This document shows positions 1 to 9,154 of a stretch of DNA of 64,000 nucleotides, piece by piece; within the stretch, counting starts at the first letter, position 1, and each line of letters opens with the position of its first letter. The DNA lies in the NCBI RefSeq assembly GCF_003071365.1, contig NZ_CP028960.1, positions 2,214,501 to 2,278,500 on the forward strand, given 5' to 3'. Origin of the DNA: Methyloceanibacter sp. wino2. GTDB taxonomy: Bacteria > Pseudomonadota > Alphaproteobacteria > Rhizobiales > Methyloligellaceae. Below the pieces are notes generated by a model that did no database searches, was not told the DNA's origin, and worked only from the letters and a program-made list of their open reading frames with translations. Both the position numbers and the translations under genes were made by a program.

Positions 1-41
1 CGTTGACGCTTGATCTGCGCCGGAGTGCGCGGCGTTCGTAA
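1..41 (+). CDS. C-terminal end of an upstream gene (possibly DUF2126 protein), partial
   Basis: The first bases are open in one frame from position 3 and end in TAA at 39-41, giving the tail LTLDLRRSARRS. The large DUF2126/transglutaminase-type protein that commonly precedes the circularly permuted ATP-grasp and alpha-E genes often ends in a TLDLRR-like string, as I recall it, and the next gene starts only 6 bases later. The assignment rests on twelve residues and context, so it is tentative. Confidence 0.3.
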   Translation, partial: LTLDLRRSARRS

Positions 42-47
42 TGACCG

Positions 48-2540
48 ATGGACCAGACCTTACCTAAGACGGCGGAGGGCGAGTCGCCCCAGCAAGCCTG
101 GTATGACGACTACGCGCCGCTTCCCGGCGTGCCGGACGAGCTGATCGGCCCGGACGGACAGCCGCGTGCGGCCTGGCTCAACTTCATCCGACAGTTGTCG
201 GCGGACGAGCGGTCGCTTGCCGCCGTGGACCGGCACCTCCAAGACATCGGCGTTTCGTATCGCGTCTATGGTGAGGCGCGCGAACGCAACTGGCCCATGA
301 GCCGGCTGCCGCTTCTCATCGAGGAAGAGGAGTGGACCGCGATTGCGGCCGGGATCACCCAGCGTGCGGGCCTGATCGAAACCATGCTCGAGGACGTCTA
401 CGGCCCGGCCGAGCTGGTTCGCGACGGTGTCGTTCCCGCGGCGCTGATTGCCGGCTCGAGCGAGTTCGTGCGGCCGCTGGCGGGCGTGTCGCCACCAGGT
501 GGGCGCTGGCTCCGCTTCTATGCCGCCGATCTCGGCCGTGGACCCGACGGGCGCTGGTGGGTGCTGAGCGACCGTGCCCAGGCACCTTCGGGCCTCGGTT
601 ACGCGTTGGAGAACCGTCTCGTCATGTCGCGCGCGCTGCCGACAGGGTATCGCCGTATGAATGTGTGCCGTTTGGCGCCGTTCTTCAGCGACTTTCGTTC
701 GTCGCTCGTCGACGCCGTCGAGGGGGCTGAGCCGCGCATCTGCCTGCTGACGCCGGGCCCCTACAGCCAGACCTATTTCGAGCAGGCCTATCTCGCGCGC
801 TATCTAGGCTTCCTGCTCGTCGAAGGCGACGACCTCGTGGTCCACGACGCGATGACCCATGTGCGCACGATCGCGGGGCCCAAGCGCGCCGACGCCATCT
901 GGCGCTTCGTCGACTCGAACTATGTGGATCCGATCGAGCTGAACGGGCAATCGCGGCTCGGCGTTCCGGGCTTGATGTCGGCGCTGCGCCACGGCGGCAC
1001 GCTCGTGGCCAATATGCCGGGCTGCGGTATCGCGGAGTCGCGCGCCATGATGAGCATCATGCCGTCGCTTGCCTCCAAACTCATCGGTCAGGAGCTAACG
1101 CTTCCGAACATCGCCACGTGGTGGTGCGGCGATCCTCGCAGCAAACGTCACGTGCTCGATAATTTCGACGACATGGCCATCTCCGGCGCCTTGTTCGGCC
1201 AGATGTCGCTGCTGCAGGGCGAGCTGTCGACGGTGCCGGGCATGCTCGACGACGCAGATCGTGCCGAGCTGCGCGAAGCCGTCGAGCGGCGAGGCATGGA
1301 CTATGTCGGTCAGGAAGTCGTCCAGTTGTCGACTACGCCCGTATGGGAGGGCGACAAGCTGGTCCCACGTCCCTTCGTGCTTCGTGTCTTTGCCGCGGCG
1401 ACCGAAACCGGATGGGAGATCATGCCGGGCGGGTTCTGCCGCATCTCCGCCGATACGGACGCGCGGGCCATCAGCATGGGCGTCGGCGTGCAGTCTGCCG
1501 ATGTGTGGGTGCTGTCATCCAAGCCGGTGGCGCCGGAGTCCTTGCTGTCGGTGGGCGACGACGTCCACATCCAGCGGGTTTTCAGCAATATCCCGAGCCG
1601 CGCGGCGGACAATCTGTATTGGTACGGCCGCTATCTCGAGCGTGCGGAAGCGACGCTCCGTGTCGTCCGGTGCCTGTGCGTTCGCAGCATCGATATGGAC
1701 GTTCTGTCGGGCAACGTGCCGGAGACGATCGAGAAGCTCACCCACCTGCTCGTGGCCTGGGGCGCGATAGCCCCGGAGCAGGAGGACAGTTCGCCTCTTG
1801 AGGTTGTGCGGCACGCGCTCGCCGACGACAGTGCGTACGGGTCCGGACTTTCCGGCATCCGCCTTGCCCGGAATGCGAGTTCCGTCATCCGCGAGCGGAT
1901 CTCAATCGACGCCACGCGACTGTCCCGTCAGATCGACACGCATTTCCCCAGTCTCGATGCGCTGCCGAGCGAAGCGGATGTGCTCGACGCCGCGGACAAG
2001 GCGCTCGATGGGCTTGCCGCACTTTCCGGCCTGACCCAGGAGAACATGAACCGCGATGCGGGCTGGCGCTTCCTCGACATCGGCCGGCGGATCGAGCGGG
2101 CCATTCTCACTTGCCGCATCGCGCGCACCTTCATCGACGATGAAGCCACGGCCGAGGATCTGGAAGTCATGCTCGATCTCGTGGATTCGCAGATCACCTA
2201 CCGGTCGCGCTATATGACGGGCGTGGCGCTGGCGCCGGTGCGCGACATGGTGATGCTCGATCCCTACAATACGCGCTCCGTCAGCTTCCAGCTCTCGGCG
2301 ATCAGCGAGCATTTGGCGCTTCTGCCGACGCTGCGGAACGACGGCGTTCCCGAAGAACCGCAAGGCATTGCCTCGATCTTGGCCACCGAATTGGAGATGG
2401 CCAAGGCCAACGAGATCGACAAGCAGGCCATCCTCGCGTTCGAACAAAGAATCCTGCAACTCGCCGAAGCGATCGCCGTCCGCTATTTCCCGCGGCGCCA
2501 GCGAGTTTCGGTCTCGGCAGAGACGAGCAGCCTGTCGTGA
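48..2540 (+). CDS. Circularly permuted ATP-grasp / alpha-E domain fusion protein
   Basis: This 830-residue protein joins two families usually encoded by neighbouring genes. The N-terminal two thirds (about residues 70-500) is a circularly permuted ATP-grasp domain (DUF404/DUF407 type), with conserved strings such as YALENRLVMSRALP and ATWWCGDP. The C-terminal third begins at IPSRAADNLYWYGRYLERAE (about residue 514), the hallmark of the helical alpha-E domain (DUF403). These proteins are thought to make or modify peptide-like bonds together with a transglutaminase-like partner; the substrate is unknown. The following transglutaminase gene overlaps by 4 bases (GTGA), which indicates an operon and translational coupling. 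No signal peptide is seen, so it is probably cytoplasmic. Confidence 0.85.
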   Translation: MDQTLPKTAEGESPQQAWYDDYAPLPGVPDELIGPDGQPRAAWLNFIRQLSADERSLAAVDRHLQDIGVSYRVYGEARERNWPMSRLPLLIEEEEWTAIAAGITQRAGLIETMLEDVYGPAELVRDGVVPAALIAGSSEFVRPLAGVSPPGGRWLRFYAADLGRGPDGRWWVLSDRAQAPSGLGYALENRLVMSRALPTGYRRMNVCRLAPFFSDFRSSLVDAVEGAEPRICLLTPGPYSQTYFEQAYLARYLGFLLVEGDDLVVHDAMTHVRTIAGPKRADAIWRFVDSNYVDPIELNGQSRLGVPGLMSALRHGGTLVANMPGCGIAESRAMMSIMPSLASKLIGQELTLPNIATWWCGDPRSKRHVLDNFDDMAISGALFGQMSLLQGELSTVPGMLDDADRAELREAVERRGMDYVGQEVVQLSTTPVWEGDKLVPRPFVLRVFAAATETGWEIMPGGFCRISADTDARAISMGVGVQSADVWVLSSKPVAPESLLSVGDDVHIQRVFSNIPSRAADNLYWYGRYLERAEATLRVVRCLCVRSIDMDVLSGNVPETIEKLTHLLVAWGAIAPEQEDSSPLEVVRHALADDSAYGSGLSGIRLARNASSVIRERISIDATRLSRQIDTHFPSLDALPSEADVLDAADKALDGLAALSGLTQENMNRDAGWRFLDIGRRIERAILTCRIARTFIDDEATAEDLEVMLDLVDSQITYRSRYMTGVALAPVRDMVMLDPYNTRSVSFQLSAISEHLALLPTLRNDGVPEEPQGIASILATELEMAKANEIDKQAILAFEQRILQLAEAIAVRYFPRRQRVSVSAETSSLS

Positions 2541-3421
2541 TCTACGACATCGATCATCTCACGGCCTATGCCTACGACGAGCCCGTCATGTCGGCGACGC
2601 TCGCGCTTCGTTTGACGCCGCGAAACAGCCCGCTTCAACGAAAGCTGGGACATACGGTTCGGGTCGATCCGCCGCCCGACCAAATCGGCGTGCATGACGA
2701 CTTCTTCGGCAACGCCGTCGATGTGGTCACCATCGATACAAAGCATACCGAGCTCATCATCAAATCGTCGGCGCGCGTGGAGTGCCTCGACCGGCCGGCT
2801 CTTATCGAAGAGAACCTTGCCTGGGAGCGGATAGCGCAAGAGGCGCTCTCCCGGCGTGATCTGTCCGGCAGCGGCCTCGCCAATTTCCTGTTTCCGAGCC
2901 CGCTGATCTCGCTTGAACGTGACGTGGCGGCGTACGCGCAGGAAAGCTTTCCCGAGGGGCGGGGCATATTTGATGCGTGCACGGACTTGATGACGCGCAT
3001 CCGGAACGATTTCGAGTACGAGCCGACCACGACCGAGATTTCGACGACGGTCGCGCAAGCTTTCGCGCAGCGAAGCGGCGTGTGCCAGGACTTCGCGCAG
3101 ATCATGATTTCAGGCCTGCGCGGTCTGGGGCTGCCGGCAGCCTATGTGAGCGGATATCTGCGGACCATTCCGCCGCCCGGTGAGGAGCGGCTGCAGGGCG
3201 CCGACGCGACCCATGCCTGGGTGTCCGTCTGGACCGGGGAGGTGGGCGGCTGGATCGGGTTCGATCCCACGAATGCGATCCACGCTTCGACCGATCACGT
3301 GGATTTGGCGGTCGGAAGGGACTTCTCCGACGTCTCGCCCGTGCATGGGGTGTTCGTGGGGTCCGGCGCGCATCAGCTTCGCGTCGAGGTCGACGTCGTA
3401 CCCGTCCAGGGGAACGGGTAG
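2537..3421 (+). CDS. Transglutaminase-like family protein
   Basis: A 294-residue protein with the N-terminal bacterial transglutaminase-associated domain (about residues 1-80) followed by a papain-like transglutaminase core. The catalytic triad is visible: Cys in RSGVCQDFAQ (about 193), His in DATHAWVSVW (about 226) and Asp in GFDPTNA (about 242). It starts with GTG inside the stop of the ATP-grasp/alpha-E gene. The family cleaves or forms amide bonds and is regularly found with ATP-grasp and alpha-E partners; the true substrate is not known. No secretion signal is apparent. Confidence 0.9.
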   Translation: MIYDIDHLTAYAYDEPVMSATLALRLTPRNSPLQRKLGHTVRVDPPPDQIGVHDDFFGNAVDVVTIDTKHTELIIKSSARVECLDRPALIEENLAWERIAQEALSRRDLSGSGLANFLFPSPLISLERDVAAYAQESFPEGRGIFDACTDLMTRIRNDFEYEPTTTEISTTVAQAFAQRSGVCQDFAQIMISGLRGLGLPAAYVSGYLRTIPPPGEERLQGADATHAWVSVWTGEVGGWIGFDPTNAIHASTDHVDLAVGRDFSDVSPVHGVFVGSGAHQLRVEVDVVPVQGNG

Positions 3422-3474
3422 GGTGTGCCGCCGGCGCCAACGACGAGCCACATGCTCAGATGCTAACACAATAC

Positions 3475-3510
3475 TTGACTACTCAAGGAATAATACGGTA
3501 TATTTCGTAT
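3475..3510 (+). promoter_or_regulatory. Probable promoter and operator of the marR-type gene
   Basis: TTGACT (3475-3480) and TATATT (3499-3504) are separated by 18 bases, a good sigma-70 arrangement. The -10 ends 6 bases before the ATG at 3511, so transcription would start about at the start codon (leaderless mRNA). Two short inverted repeats overlap it: CTTGA-N4-TCAAG around the -35 and ATACG-N8-CGTAT around the -10. This is where an autorepressing MarR dimer would be expected to bind. The assignment is from sequence pattern only. Confidence 0.5.
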
Positions 3511-3972
3511 ATGAATGAGAGCGAAAGAGAGGATGCCGTGCTGGTCCTGTTGGATGTCGCCGCCCGTATCGAACGGCGGCTGGATAATGCGTTGTCGATG
3601 GCACGGGGGATTTCGTTCAGCGAATACAGAATTCTCAAGGCGCTTGCCGGCGCGGAGGGGCGCGGTGTCATGCGCGTCGACCTGGCAGAGGCCGTGGGGC
3701 TCACGGCGTCGGCGGTGACGCGCGCGTTGCGGCCTTTGGAGAAGATCGGCGTTGTCGCCACGGAGAAGCACGAGCGGGACGCGCGCTGCAGCCTCGCGAA
3801 GCTCACACCTGCGGGCTTGGAGCTGTTGAGCGATGCGGAGCAGGTCGTGGCCGACGGGCTCGATGCGATCCCGATGAAGGGCGTGTCGTTGGACAGGCTT
3901 GCGTCCTTGCAGGCAGAGCTCTCGAAGCCCCGGTGTGCGCCCAGCCGGCGCAGCACGATCCAGGCGACATGA
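3511..3972 (+). CDS. MarR family transcriptional regulator
   Basis: A 153-residue winged-helix regulator. The motif GISFSEYRILKAL followed by VDLAEAVGLTASAVTRALRPLEKIGVV and the wing ERDARCSLAKLTPAG is typical of MarR proteins, which bind DNA as dimers and are released by small phenolic or oxidant ligands. An in-frame ATG at 3460 is possible, but it lies upstream of the promoter-like hexamers, so the start at 3511 (MNESERED) is preferred. The following DUF202 gene lies 42 bases downstream on the same strand and is a plausible target or operon partner. Confidence 0.85.
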   Translation: MNESEREDAVLVLLDVAARIERRLDNALSMARGISFSEYRILKALAGAEGRGVMRVDLAEAVGLTASAVTRALRPLEKIGVVATEKHERDARCSLAKLTPAGLELLSDAEQVVADGLDAIPMKGVSLDRLASLQAELSKPRCAPSRRSTIQAT

Positions 3973-4014
3973 GGATGACCGCAGGGATCTGATGCCAGGC
4001 CAAGAGGGGACGTC

Positions 4015-4404
4015 ATGATCAAATCCTATACGGACCACGCCGCCAACGAGCGGACCTTTCTCGCTTGGATGCGGACCGGCGTCGCGATCATTGCGTTCGG
4101 GTTCTTGATCGACCGGTTCGACCTTTTCGTCATGACCATGGCGGATGCGGTGGGCATCAACCCCGAGCATCACGCACAACTCGACAAGATGTCCGGGGCC
4201 TTCGGTCTCAGCACGGGCGTTTGGTTCATCCTCGTGGGCGTGGCTTTCATCGTGGCGGCAACGATCCGCTTCGTACGCACGCGGTCGCTGCTGAAGGACG
4301 AGCAGATCCACACGACGGGTTTCGCGATGGAGTTTGCGCTAGCGATCGTTCTCGCGGTGCTGATTGTGGTCGCCAGCATCCCGCTTCTCGTCAGCGCCCT
4401 ATAG
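4015..4404 (+). CDS. DUF202 (YidH-type) inner membrane protein
   Basis: A 129-residue protein with three predicted membrane helices (about residues 20-40, 68-88 and 105-127) and the family start ANERTFLAWMRTGVAIIAFGF, which identifies DUF202. The function of the family is unknown. It sits downstream of the MarR regulator and its 3' end overlaps the convergent alpha/beta hydrolase by 6 bases, leaving no room for a terminator between them. Confidence 0.85.
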   Translation: MIKSYTDHAANERTFLAWMRTGVAIIAFGFLIDRFDLFVMTMADAVGINPEHHAQLDKMSGAFGLSTGVWFILVGVAFIVAATIRFVRTRSLLKDEQIHTTGFAMEFALAIVLAVLIVVASIPLLVSAL

Positions 4405-5763
4405 GAAGGGCCAGAACGATGCGGCCTTTGGCTTCACCGGCGCCGTGACCTTCGCGCAGAGCCGAGGCTGGAAATAGCAGGTGCCGTTCGATTGGCCCGT
4501 GCGGGCGCCGACGCCCTCCTGAGCCAATTCGGACTTGGCGCCGAGGTTGAAGCGGTACTCGATGCCGGTATTGGGCGCCCACGCAGAACACGTGACCCGC
4601 ACGACGCCTTTGTAAGTGTCGTTGCACTGGTTGCGGATGCGGAAGGTCTTGCCTTCCGGCGAAAGCTGGATCCGCAGGCAATGCGGGGGCACTTGCTCGC
4701 AAGACGCCTCGGTCTCGTCCGTACTGTCGGAACTCGATGCCAGGGCCGCCGTCCACTGTTTGCGGGCCTTGGCTGCACTGGCCAGATGCTCAAGCACTTC
4801 CGGGACGACGATATTTGGGGCGTCGAGCATCAGATTGTGGCCCGCGTTGAGCGTGCGCAGGCGATACGGACCGTCCATGTAATTTGCCGTCGCCACCGCA
4901 GAAGCGCGGCTGAAGGCGCCGTCTTCCTCGCCCCACAGGAACAAGGTCGGGGGGCGCACCTTGCCGGCAGGATCCAACGAGCGGAACTCGAAGGCGCGGT
5001 ACCAATCCAGCGCCGCGTGGATCGCGCCGGGCTCGCCGAATACGCGGCGATATTCGGCCACTTGGTCTTTGGGATGCCGCGACCACTTCCAACGCGTGAG
5101 CAGCGCGGCTTGGTCGAAGCTCATGGCGAGTTCGGGAAGCACCGGCAGGCGATAGAACAGGACGTAGCTGCTGGCCGGCCATTGCGGGCTCGGATTCGAC
5201 AGCGCCTCGGAGAGCGCCAGCGGATGCGGCATGGCCAGCGAGGTGAGGCTCAGCACGCGTTCGGGATAGCGATCGGCCAGCGTCCAGGCGATGGCTCCGC
5301 CGAAGTCGTGGCCGATAACGTGGAACTTCTCGAAGCCCGCCGCGTCCGCGACGGCCAGGACGTCGTTGGCGAGCTTGCCCTTGGTGTAGTCGTTCTCCAG
5401 CCGCGGACGTGCGCCGGGACTGTAGCCGCGCTGGTCGAAGGCGATGGCGCGGTAACCGGCCTTCTGGAGCGCCTCGAGCAGCGGCTCCCACATGATCGAG
5501 GTTTCGGGAAAGCCGTGCAGCAGGATCACGCCTTCGCCGTCGCGATTGCCGCTGCCGGCGACACGGGCCCGGAACGTCATGTTGTTGGCGCGGATGCGCA
5601 CGAGACCGTTCTCGTCCCCGTCGAAGAGGGGGAGGGCCTCGGTCATCGCGGCGTGACAGTCGGGGCAAGACGGCGCCAGCACGAGCCTGTCGATCCCATA
5701 GGCCGCCGTGAAGGGAAGCAGCACCAAGGCAGCGATCAGCCAGACTTTCTTCAGGTAGGTCAT
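4399..5763 (-). CDS. Exported alpha/beta hydrolase, epoxide hydrolase-like, with Cys-rich C-terminal extension
   Basis: This 454-residue protein begins with a signal peptide or membrane anchor (about residues 5-22). The alpha/beta-hydrolase core shows the oxyanion motif LLHGFPET, the nucleophile elbow GHDFGG with Asp as nucleophile, an acid in LWGEEDG and the catalytic His in LNAGHNLMLDAP. Asp nucleophile and HGFPE resemble epoxide hydrolases and haloalkane dehalogenases. About 100 residues follow the core (from about residue 345) that I do not recognise; they contain six cysteines and may form a disulfide-bonded domain. A CPDCH string near residue 33 matches a heme c motif but lacks other cytochrome features. 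Substrate unknown. Confidence 0.8.
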   Translation of the reverse strand: MTYLKKVWLIAALVLLPFTAAYGIDRLVLAPSCPDCHAAMTEALPLFDGDENGLVRIRANNMTFRARVAGSGNRDGEGVILLHGFPETSIMWEPLLEALQKAGYRAIAFDQRGYSPGARPRLENDYTKGKLANDVLAVADAAGFEKFHVIGHDFGGAIAWTLADRYPERVLSLTSLAMPHPLALSEALSNPSPQWPASSYVLFYRLPVLPELAMSFDQAALLTRWKWSRHPKDQVAEYRRVFGEPGAIHAALDWYRAFEFRSLDPAGKVRPPTLFLWGEEDGAFSRASAVATANYMDGPYRLRTLNAGHNLMLDAPNIVVPEVLEHLASAAKARKQWTAALASSSDSTDETEASCEQVPPHCLRIQLSPEGKTFRIRNQCNDTYKGVVRVTCSAWAPNTGIEYRFNLGAKSELAQEGVGARTGQSNGTCYFQPRLCAKVTAPVKPKAASFWPFL

Positions 5764-5921
5764 AGCGCCCTTTGGCCCGCCGGTGCGGGCCAGACAAGGA
5801 TTCAGTTTGGAAGATCAATGGCGAATCATCACCGAATTGTAAACGTGCACCGGTGTCCGCGCATCGGGGCCGGATTTGCTCCGCCGCACGCCGCCAATGA
5901 CTCAGCCCCAAGGTCGGCGCC

Positions 5922-8270
5922 TTAAGCCGGGACCAGGGCGGGTTCCCCTTCGACCGTGATCTGGAAGTCCTGTCCCTCCCAGTTGCCGCTTTCGGGCCAG
6001 TAGAGGGTGAATTCGACCGTGTCGCCGGGGTTCAGCGCCTCGGTCGGCAGCTTCGCCACATGGACGCCGAGCAGGGTGTCTTCCGTCTCGACGTCGTGGA
6101 TATTGTGCCACCCGTTGGTGCCGTAATGGACCAGGGCCGGCGCGGTCACGGCGATGTAGAGTGACCGACCCGAGCCGATCCGGGTCGGCTTGTAGCGCGG
6201 CCCCCAGATCTCATAGTCGATGCGGGGGCGGACGCCCTGATACCGCGCCCAGGCGGCCTGCGGCCGGTCGACTGGACGCCCCGCGGCCAGGCTGTGGCAC
6301 AGCTTGGCGAACTCCGCGTGGGTCCAAACGAGCGGCATGGCCGAGCCGCTCGGCTTCCCCGGATAGAGGTCGTATTCGGGAATCGGGTCCGTGTCCCAGA
6401 CCTGCTCGGGCATGAGGCCGACGTCGTTCGACATGGCCATCATCGCCTGCACGTACGGCATGACGTCCTCGCCGGCGCAGACCGCATAATGACCGCGCTC
6501 ACCGGTCAGAAGCGGCCAGCCGCGACCATGCCCGGTGCCGTCGAAGCCTGTGCCGTCCGTGTGTTCGCCATAGCCGTCATTGTTGTAGCGATGCCAGACC
6601 GGCCCCTCGGGCGTATCGGTCTTCAGGAGATGGTCCATCGCCTTGATCGTATCGAGGATGAAAGGATTGTCCGCTTCGCGCAGCCCATAGCGCACGAGCT
6701 GCAGGCAGTCGGTCGACACCTGGCCGCTGGCCGGCAGGTTCGGATCCCGCGACAGGTTCTTGATGACCACCGGCGCGTTGGCCGCGCCCGGCGTGCCGAG
6801 GACATCCAGCGGGACGGTCCGAATGAAGTAGCCCTTGATGCCGAGCTGGTCGGCCAGCGGGGTCCCGCGCACGAAGGCCCAGTCCTCGAGCTTGGCGTTC
6901 CAAAAGTCCGCGACCCGGAGCACATGCGCCTTCGCAGCGCCATCGAGATAGCGGGAGGCCTCCACAAGCGCGGAGATGGCCACCGCGATGGTGAACATGT
7001 TGAGGCCGGAGTCCTCCTCCCAGCGGTCCTGGTCCGTGGTGGGGCCGGCGCGGCAGATGAAGCCCGCAGCACGGGCGATCATGGTGCGCACTGGGATATC
7101 GTCGAGGGCGCCGTGACTTTCGAGCGCCGCCGCCAGCAGGATGGGGAAGGCGGCCTCGTCGAGCTGAATGCCTTGCCAGAAGGGGTGGCCGCCGAGCCAT
7201 TGGTTCTGGAACCAGTGCCCGTCCGTATGCTGCGTCGCCATCAAATAGCGCAGGACCTCGCGCGCGTCGCGGAACGAGCCCATGGCGACAAGCGCGCCGG
7301 CGGTCTCCACGAGGTCGCGGGGCCAGACGAGGTGGTAGCCGCCCCGGCTGGTGCTCGTGTCGCCCCACGGAATTGAGAGCGAGGCGATGGCCGCGCCGCG
7401 GAAGGTCTGGTCCTGGTGGACCTTGATGACTGTCGCACAGAGCGCGAGCCGCTCGTCGATCTTGCCGCCGAAGGTCGCCGGCCGCCGTTGGCGCAGCCAG
7501 TCCTGCCAGGCGAGCGTGTTCTCCCGGACCTCTTCGTCGAAATTGTCCATGATGGCCGACGCGGAGAGCGTGGCGGCGGCTTCTTTCGATGCACCGAAGC
7601 CAAGCGAGAGCCTGCCAGTGCGCGTCAGTTCGCCCATCAGCGACACGGCGCCGGGTCCGGCCTCGTCGTAGAGCCAGCCCATCTGGCCGTTGTGATTGAA
7701 ATCCTGCCAGCCGTCGCTCACGCCGAGGCAGCCGACGGAGCGCTTGCCAAAGGCATCGGAGCCGTCGTCGCGGACAGCCGTCAGCGCAAGCGCGAACCGG
7801 TCCTGCTCCGCCCAAAGCACGTCGTGGCCGTCATGGTGGCCCGCATATGCCACGTTGTTCTCTGCGTTGTCGCCGAGCCGCGCCGCCAAGAGCACGTAAG
7901 GCTTCAGGGTCGGGTCGCCTTCGAGCTTATAGCGGATCAGCAGCACATCGCGCTGCTGCGAGGGGGACACCTCCATCGTGAAGGTGAAGCGCGGGTGGCG
8001 GTGGGTCACGGTCGCCGAGGGCACGCCCGGCGCCGCGAGCTCGACCGTGTAATCGCCGTTGCGGCGAAGCTCGACCCAGAAGCCGCTGCCGTCGGCGACG
8101 ATGAAGCCGAGGTCCTTGATCTGGGGAATGTCGATGCGCGGGTAGTAGAGCTCCGTCACGATGCCTTGCGCGAGGGTGTACCAGAGCCGGGACGAGCCGA
8201 GGCTCCTGCCGACGATGTCCTTGCGGGCCGGGGCCCAGGTGGGACGGCAAGGGCCGTTTGGTGCTTTCAT
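5922..8270 (-). CDS. Glycoside hydrolase family 15 glucoamylase-type enzyme with N-terminal beta domain
   Basis: A 782-residue protein with the glucodextranase-like N-terminal domain (about residues 10-270) and an (alpha/alpha)6 GH15 catalytic domain carrying SRGGYHLVWPRDLVETAGAL, HWFQNQWLGGHPFWQG and the late GERGHYAVCAGED segment. Enzymes of this architecture release glucose from the non-reducing ends of alpha-glucans. There is no signal peptide (start MKAPNGPCRP), which suggests intracellular glycogen or maltodextrin breakdown. A second, shorter GH15 enzyme is encoded at 12690-14534. Neighbours on both sides are separated by over 150 bases, so it is probably transcribed alone. Confidence 0.88.
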   Translation of the reverse strand: MKAPNGPCRPTWAPARKDIVGRSLGSSRLWYTLAQGIVTELYYPRIDIPQIKDLGFIVADGSGFWVELRRNGDYTVELAAPGVPSATVTHRHPRFTFTMEVSPSQQRDVLLIRYKLEGDPTLKPYVLLAARLGDNAENNVAYAGHHDGHDVLWAEQDRFALALTAVRDDGSDAFGKRSVGCLGVSDGWQDFNHNGQMGWLYDEAGPGAVSLMGELTRTGRLSLGFGASKEAAATLSASAIMDNFDEEVRENTLAWQDWLRQRRPATFGGKIDERLALCATVIKVHQDQTFRGAAIASLSIPWGDTSTSRGGYHLVWPRDLVETAGALVAMGSFRDAREVLRYLMATQHTDGHWFQNQWLGGHPFWQGIQLDEAAFPILLAAALESHGALDDIPVRTMIARAAGFICRAGPTTDQDRWEEDSGLNMFTIAVAISALVEASRYLDGAAKAHVLRVADFWNAKLEDWAFVRGTPLADQLGIKGYFIRTVPLDVLGTPGAANAPVVIKNLSRDPNLPASGQVSTDCLQLVRYGLREADNPFILDTIKAMDHLLKTDTPEGPVWHRYNNDGYGEHTDGTGFDGTGHGRGWPLLTGERGHYAVCAGEDVMPYVQAMMAMSNDVGLMPEQVWDTDPIPEYDLYPGKPSGSAMPLVWTHAEFAKLCHSLAAGRPVDRPQAAWARYQGVRPRIDYEIWGPRYKPTRIGSGRSLYIAVTAPALVHYGTNGWHNIHDVETEDTLLGVHVAKLPTEALNPGDTVEFTLYWPESGNWEGQDFQITVEGEPALVPA

Positions 8271-8421
8271 TGGGGTCTACCGCTTCTTGGGGGAATGTCC
8301 CGTGGCTGCATGGTGCCGGCGCGCATTCTGAAAAAACGCATGGTGATCGAAGGCGGCGATACTGGCAATCAAGTCCTTCGATAAGATGACACGAAATCGG
8401 GCATGCGCCGCCTTGCGCGGG

Positions 8422-8988
8422 TTAACGGCGGAGGATCGGGTAGGCTTGGGTGTGGAGGAAGTCCTGGCTCCGGACCGGCTCGTGGCAGCCGAGGCAGTCC
8501 TTGCGGTAGTCCGTCGTCACGGTCTTTTCGGTCTCCTCGCCCTCGAAGAAGGCCCAGCCCCAGCCATCGCCCCATAGCGGCGAGTTCTTGGCGTTCCGGT
8601 TGGTCGAGTCCCTGACCAGCACGAAGCGTCCTTTGAGGTGGTCCGCGTAGCTCACTGTGCCTGTGGTCATTTCTTCGGTCTTTGTCAGGAAGGAGTCCTT
8701 CACCAGGACCGTACCGTCGGGGAAGGTCCCGGTCTTCCGGTAGGCCTCGACGGCCTCCCTCGGCGCATAGACGTCGTGAAGGCCCTTGGCGCCATCGTCG
8801 GGATCGTCCGCCCGCAGCGAGAAGGCCCCCAGGAAGACCCATTCGAGCCTGTAGTCGACTTCGGGCACGCGCAACAGGCGCTCGAGCGATGCCGCGGTCA
8901 GGGGTTCGGCAGTAACGGGGCCGGTTGGGAACAGCGAAGCGGACAGAATCGGCGTCACGAACAACGCTGCGATGAGTAACCGTTTCAT
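8422..8988 (-). CDS. Cytochrome P460-like secreted heme protein
   Basis: A 188-residue protein with a signal peptide (about residues 1-27) and a single C-terminal heme c motif CLGCH (about residue 166), the layout of the cytochrome P460 family, which includes hydroxylamine- and NO-reactive proteins and cytochrome c'-beta. The segment VLVKDSFLTKTEEMTTGTV also fits. The start has a good ribosome site (AGAGGAAC, 8 bases upstream). It is encoded divergently from the tetR gene, with about 166 bases between. Whether it is redox-active in this organism, or simply gas-binding, cannot be told from sequence. Confidence 0.75.
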   Translation of the reverse strand: MKRLLIAALFVTPILSASLFPTGPVTAEPLTAASLERLLRVPEVDYRLEWVFLGAFSLRADDPDDGAKGLHDVYAPREAVEAYRKTGTFPDGTVLVKDSFLTKTEEMTTGTVSYADHLKGRFVLVRDSTNRNAKNSPLWGDGWGWAFFEGEETEKTVTTDYRKDCLGCHEPVRSQDFLHTQAYPILRR

Positions 8989-9105
8989 TGGCCTGTTCCT
9001 CTTACCTTGGAGGGAGTCCCAGCCGCTGCGGCCCTGAAAGCCTTCTGGTCCCAGAGTTCGAGTTCAGCACCGATCGATCAACAAAAGGTTGAAACGCGCG
9101 AGGAT

Positions 9106-9127
9106 ATATGGACCAATCAGTCTATAA
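9106..9127 (+). promoter_or_regulatory. TetR operator, upstream copy
   Basis: This site matches the perfect 22-bp palindrome at 9772-9793 at 18 of 22 positions (GGACCAAT...GTCTATAA). It lies 27 bases before the tetR start and inside the tetR/P460 divergent region, so it is a likely autorepression site and might also affect the P460-like gene. Confidence 0.65.
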
Positions 9128-9154
9128 AAAAAGATAATCGCTCCGGGGGAAGCG

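Noticed and set aside
5652..5673. Heme c site (CPDCH) in the alpha/beta hydrolase
   Set aside because: An isolated motif right after the signal sequence without a cytochrome fold or distal ligand; probably chance or a disulfide.
4492..5925. Plus-strand open frame of 477 codons opposite the alpha/beta hydrolase
   Set aside because: The opposite strand encodes a full catalytic triad and signal peptide; this frame shows nothing recognisable.
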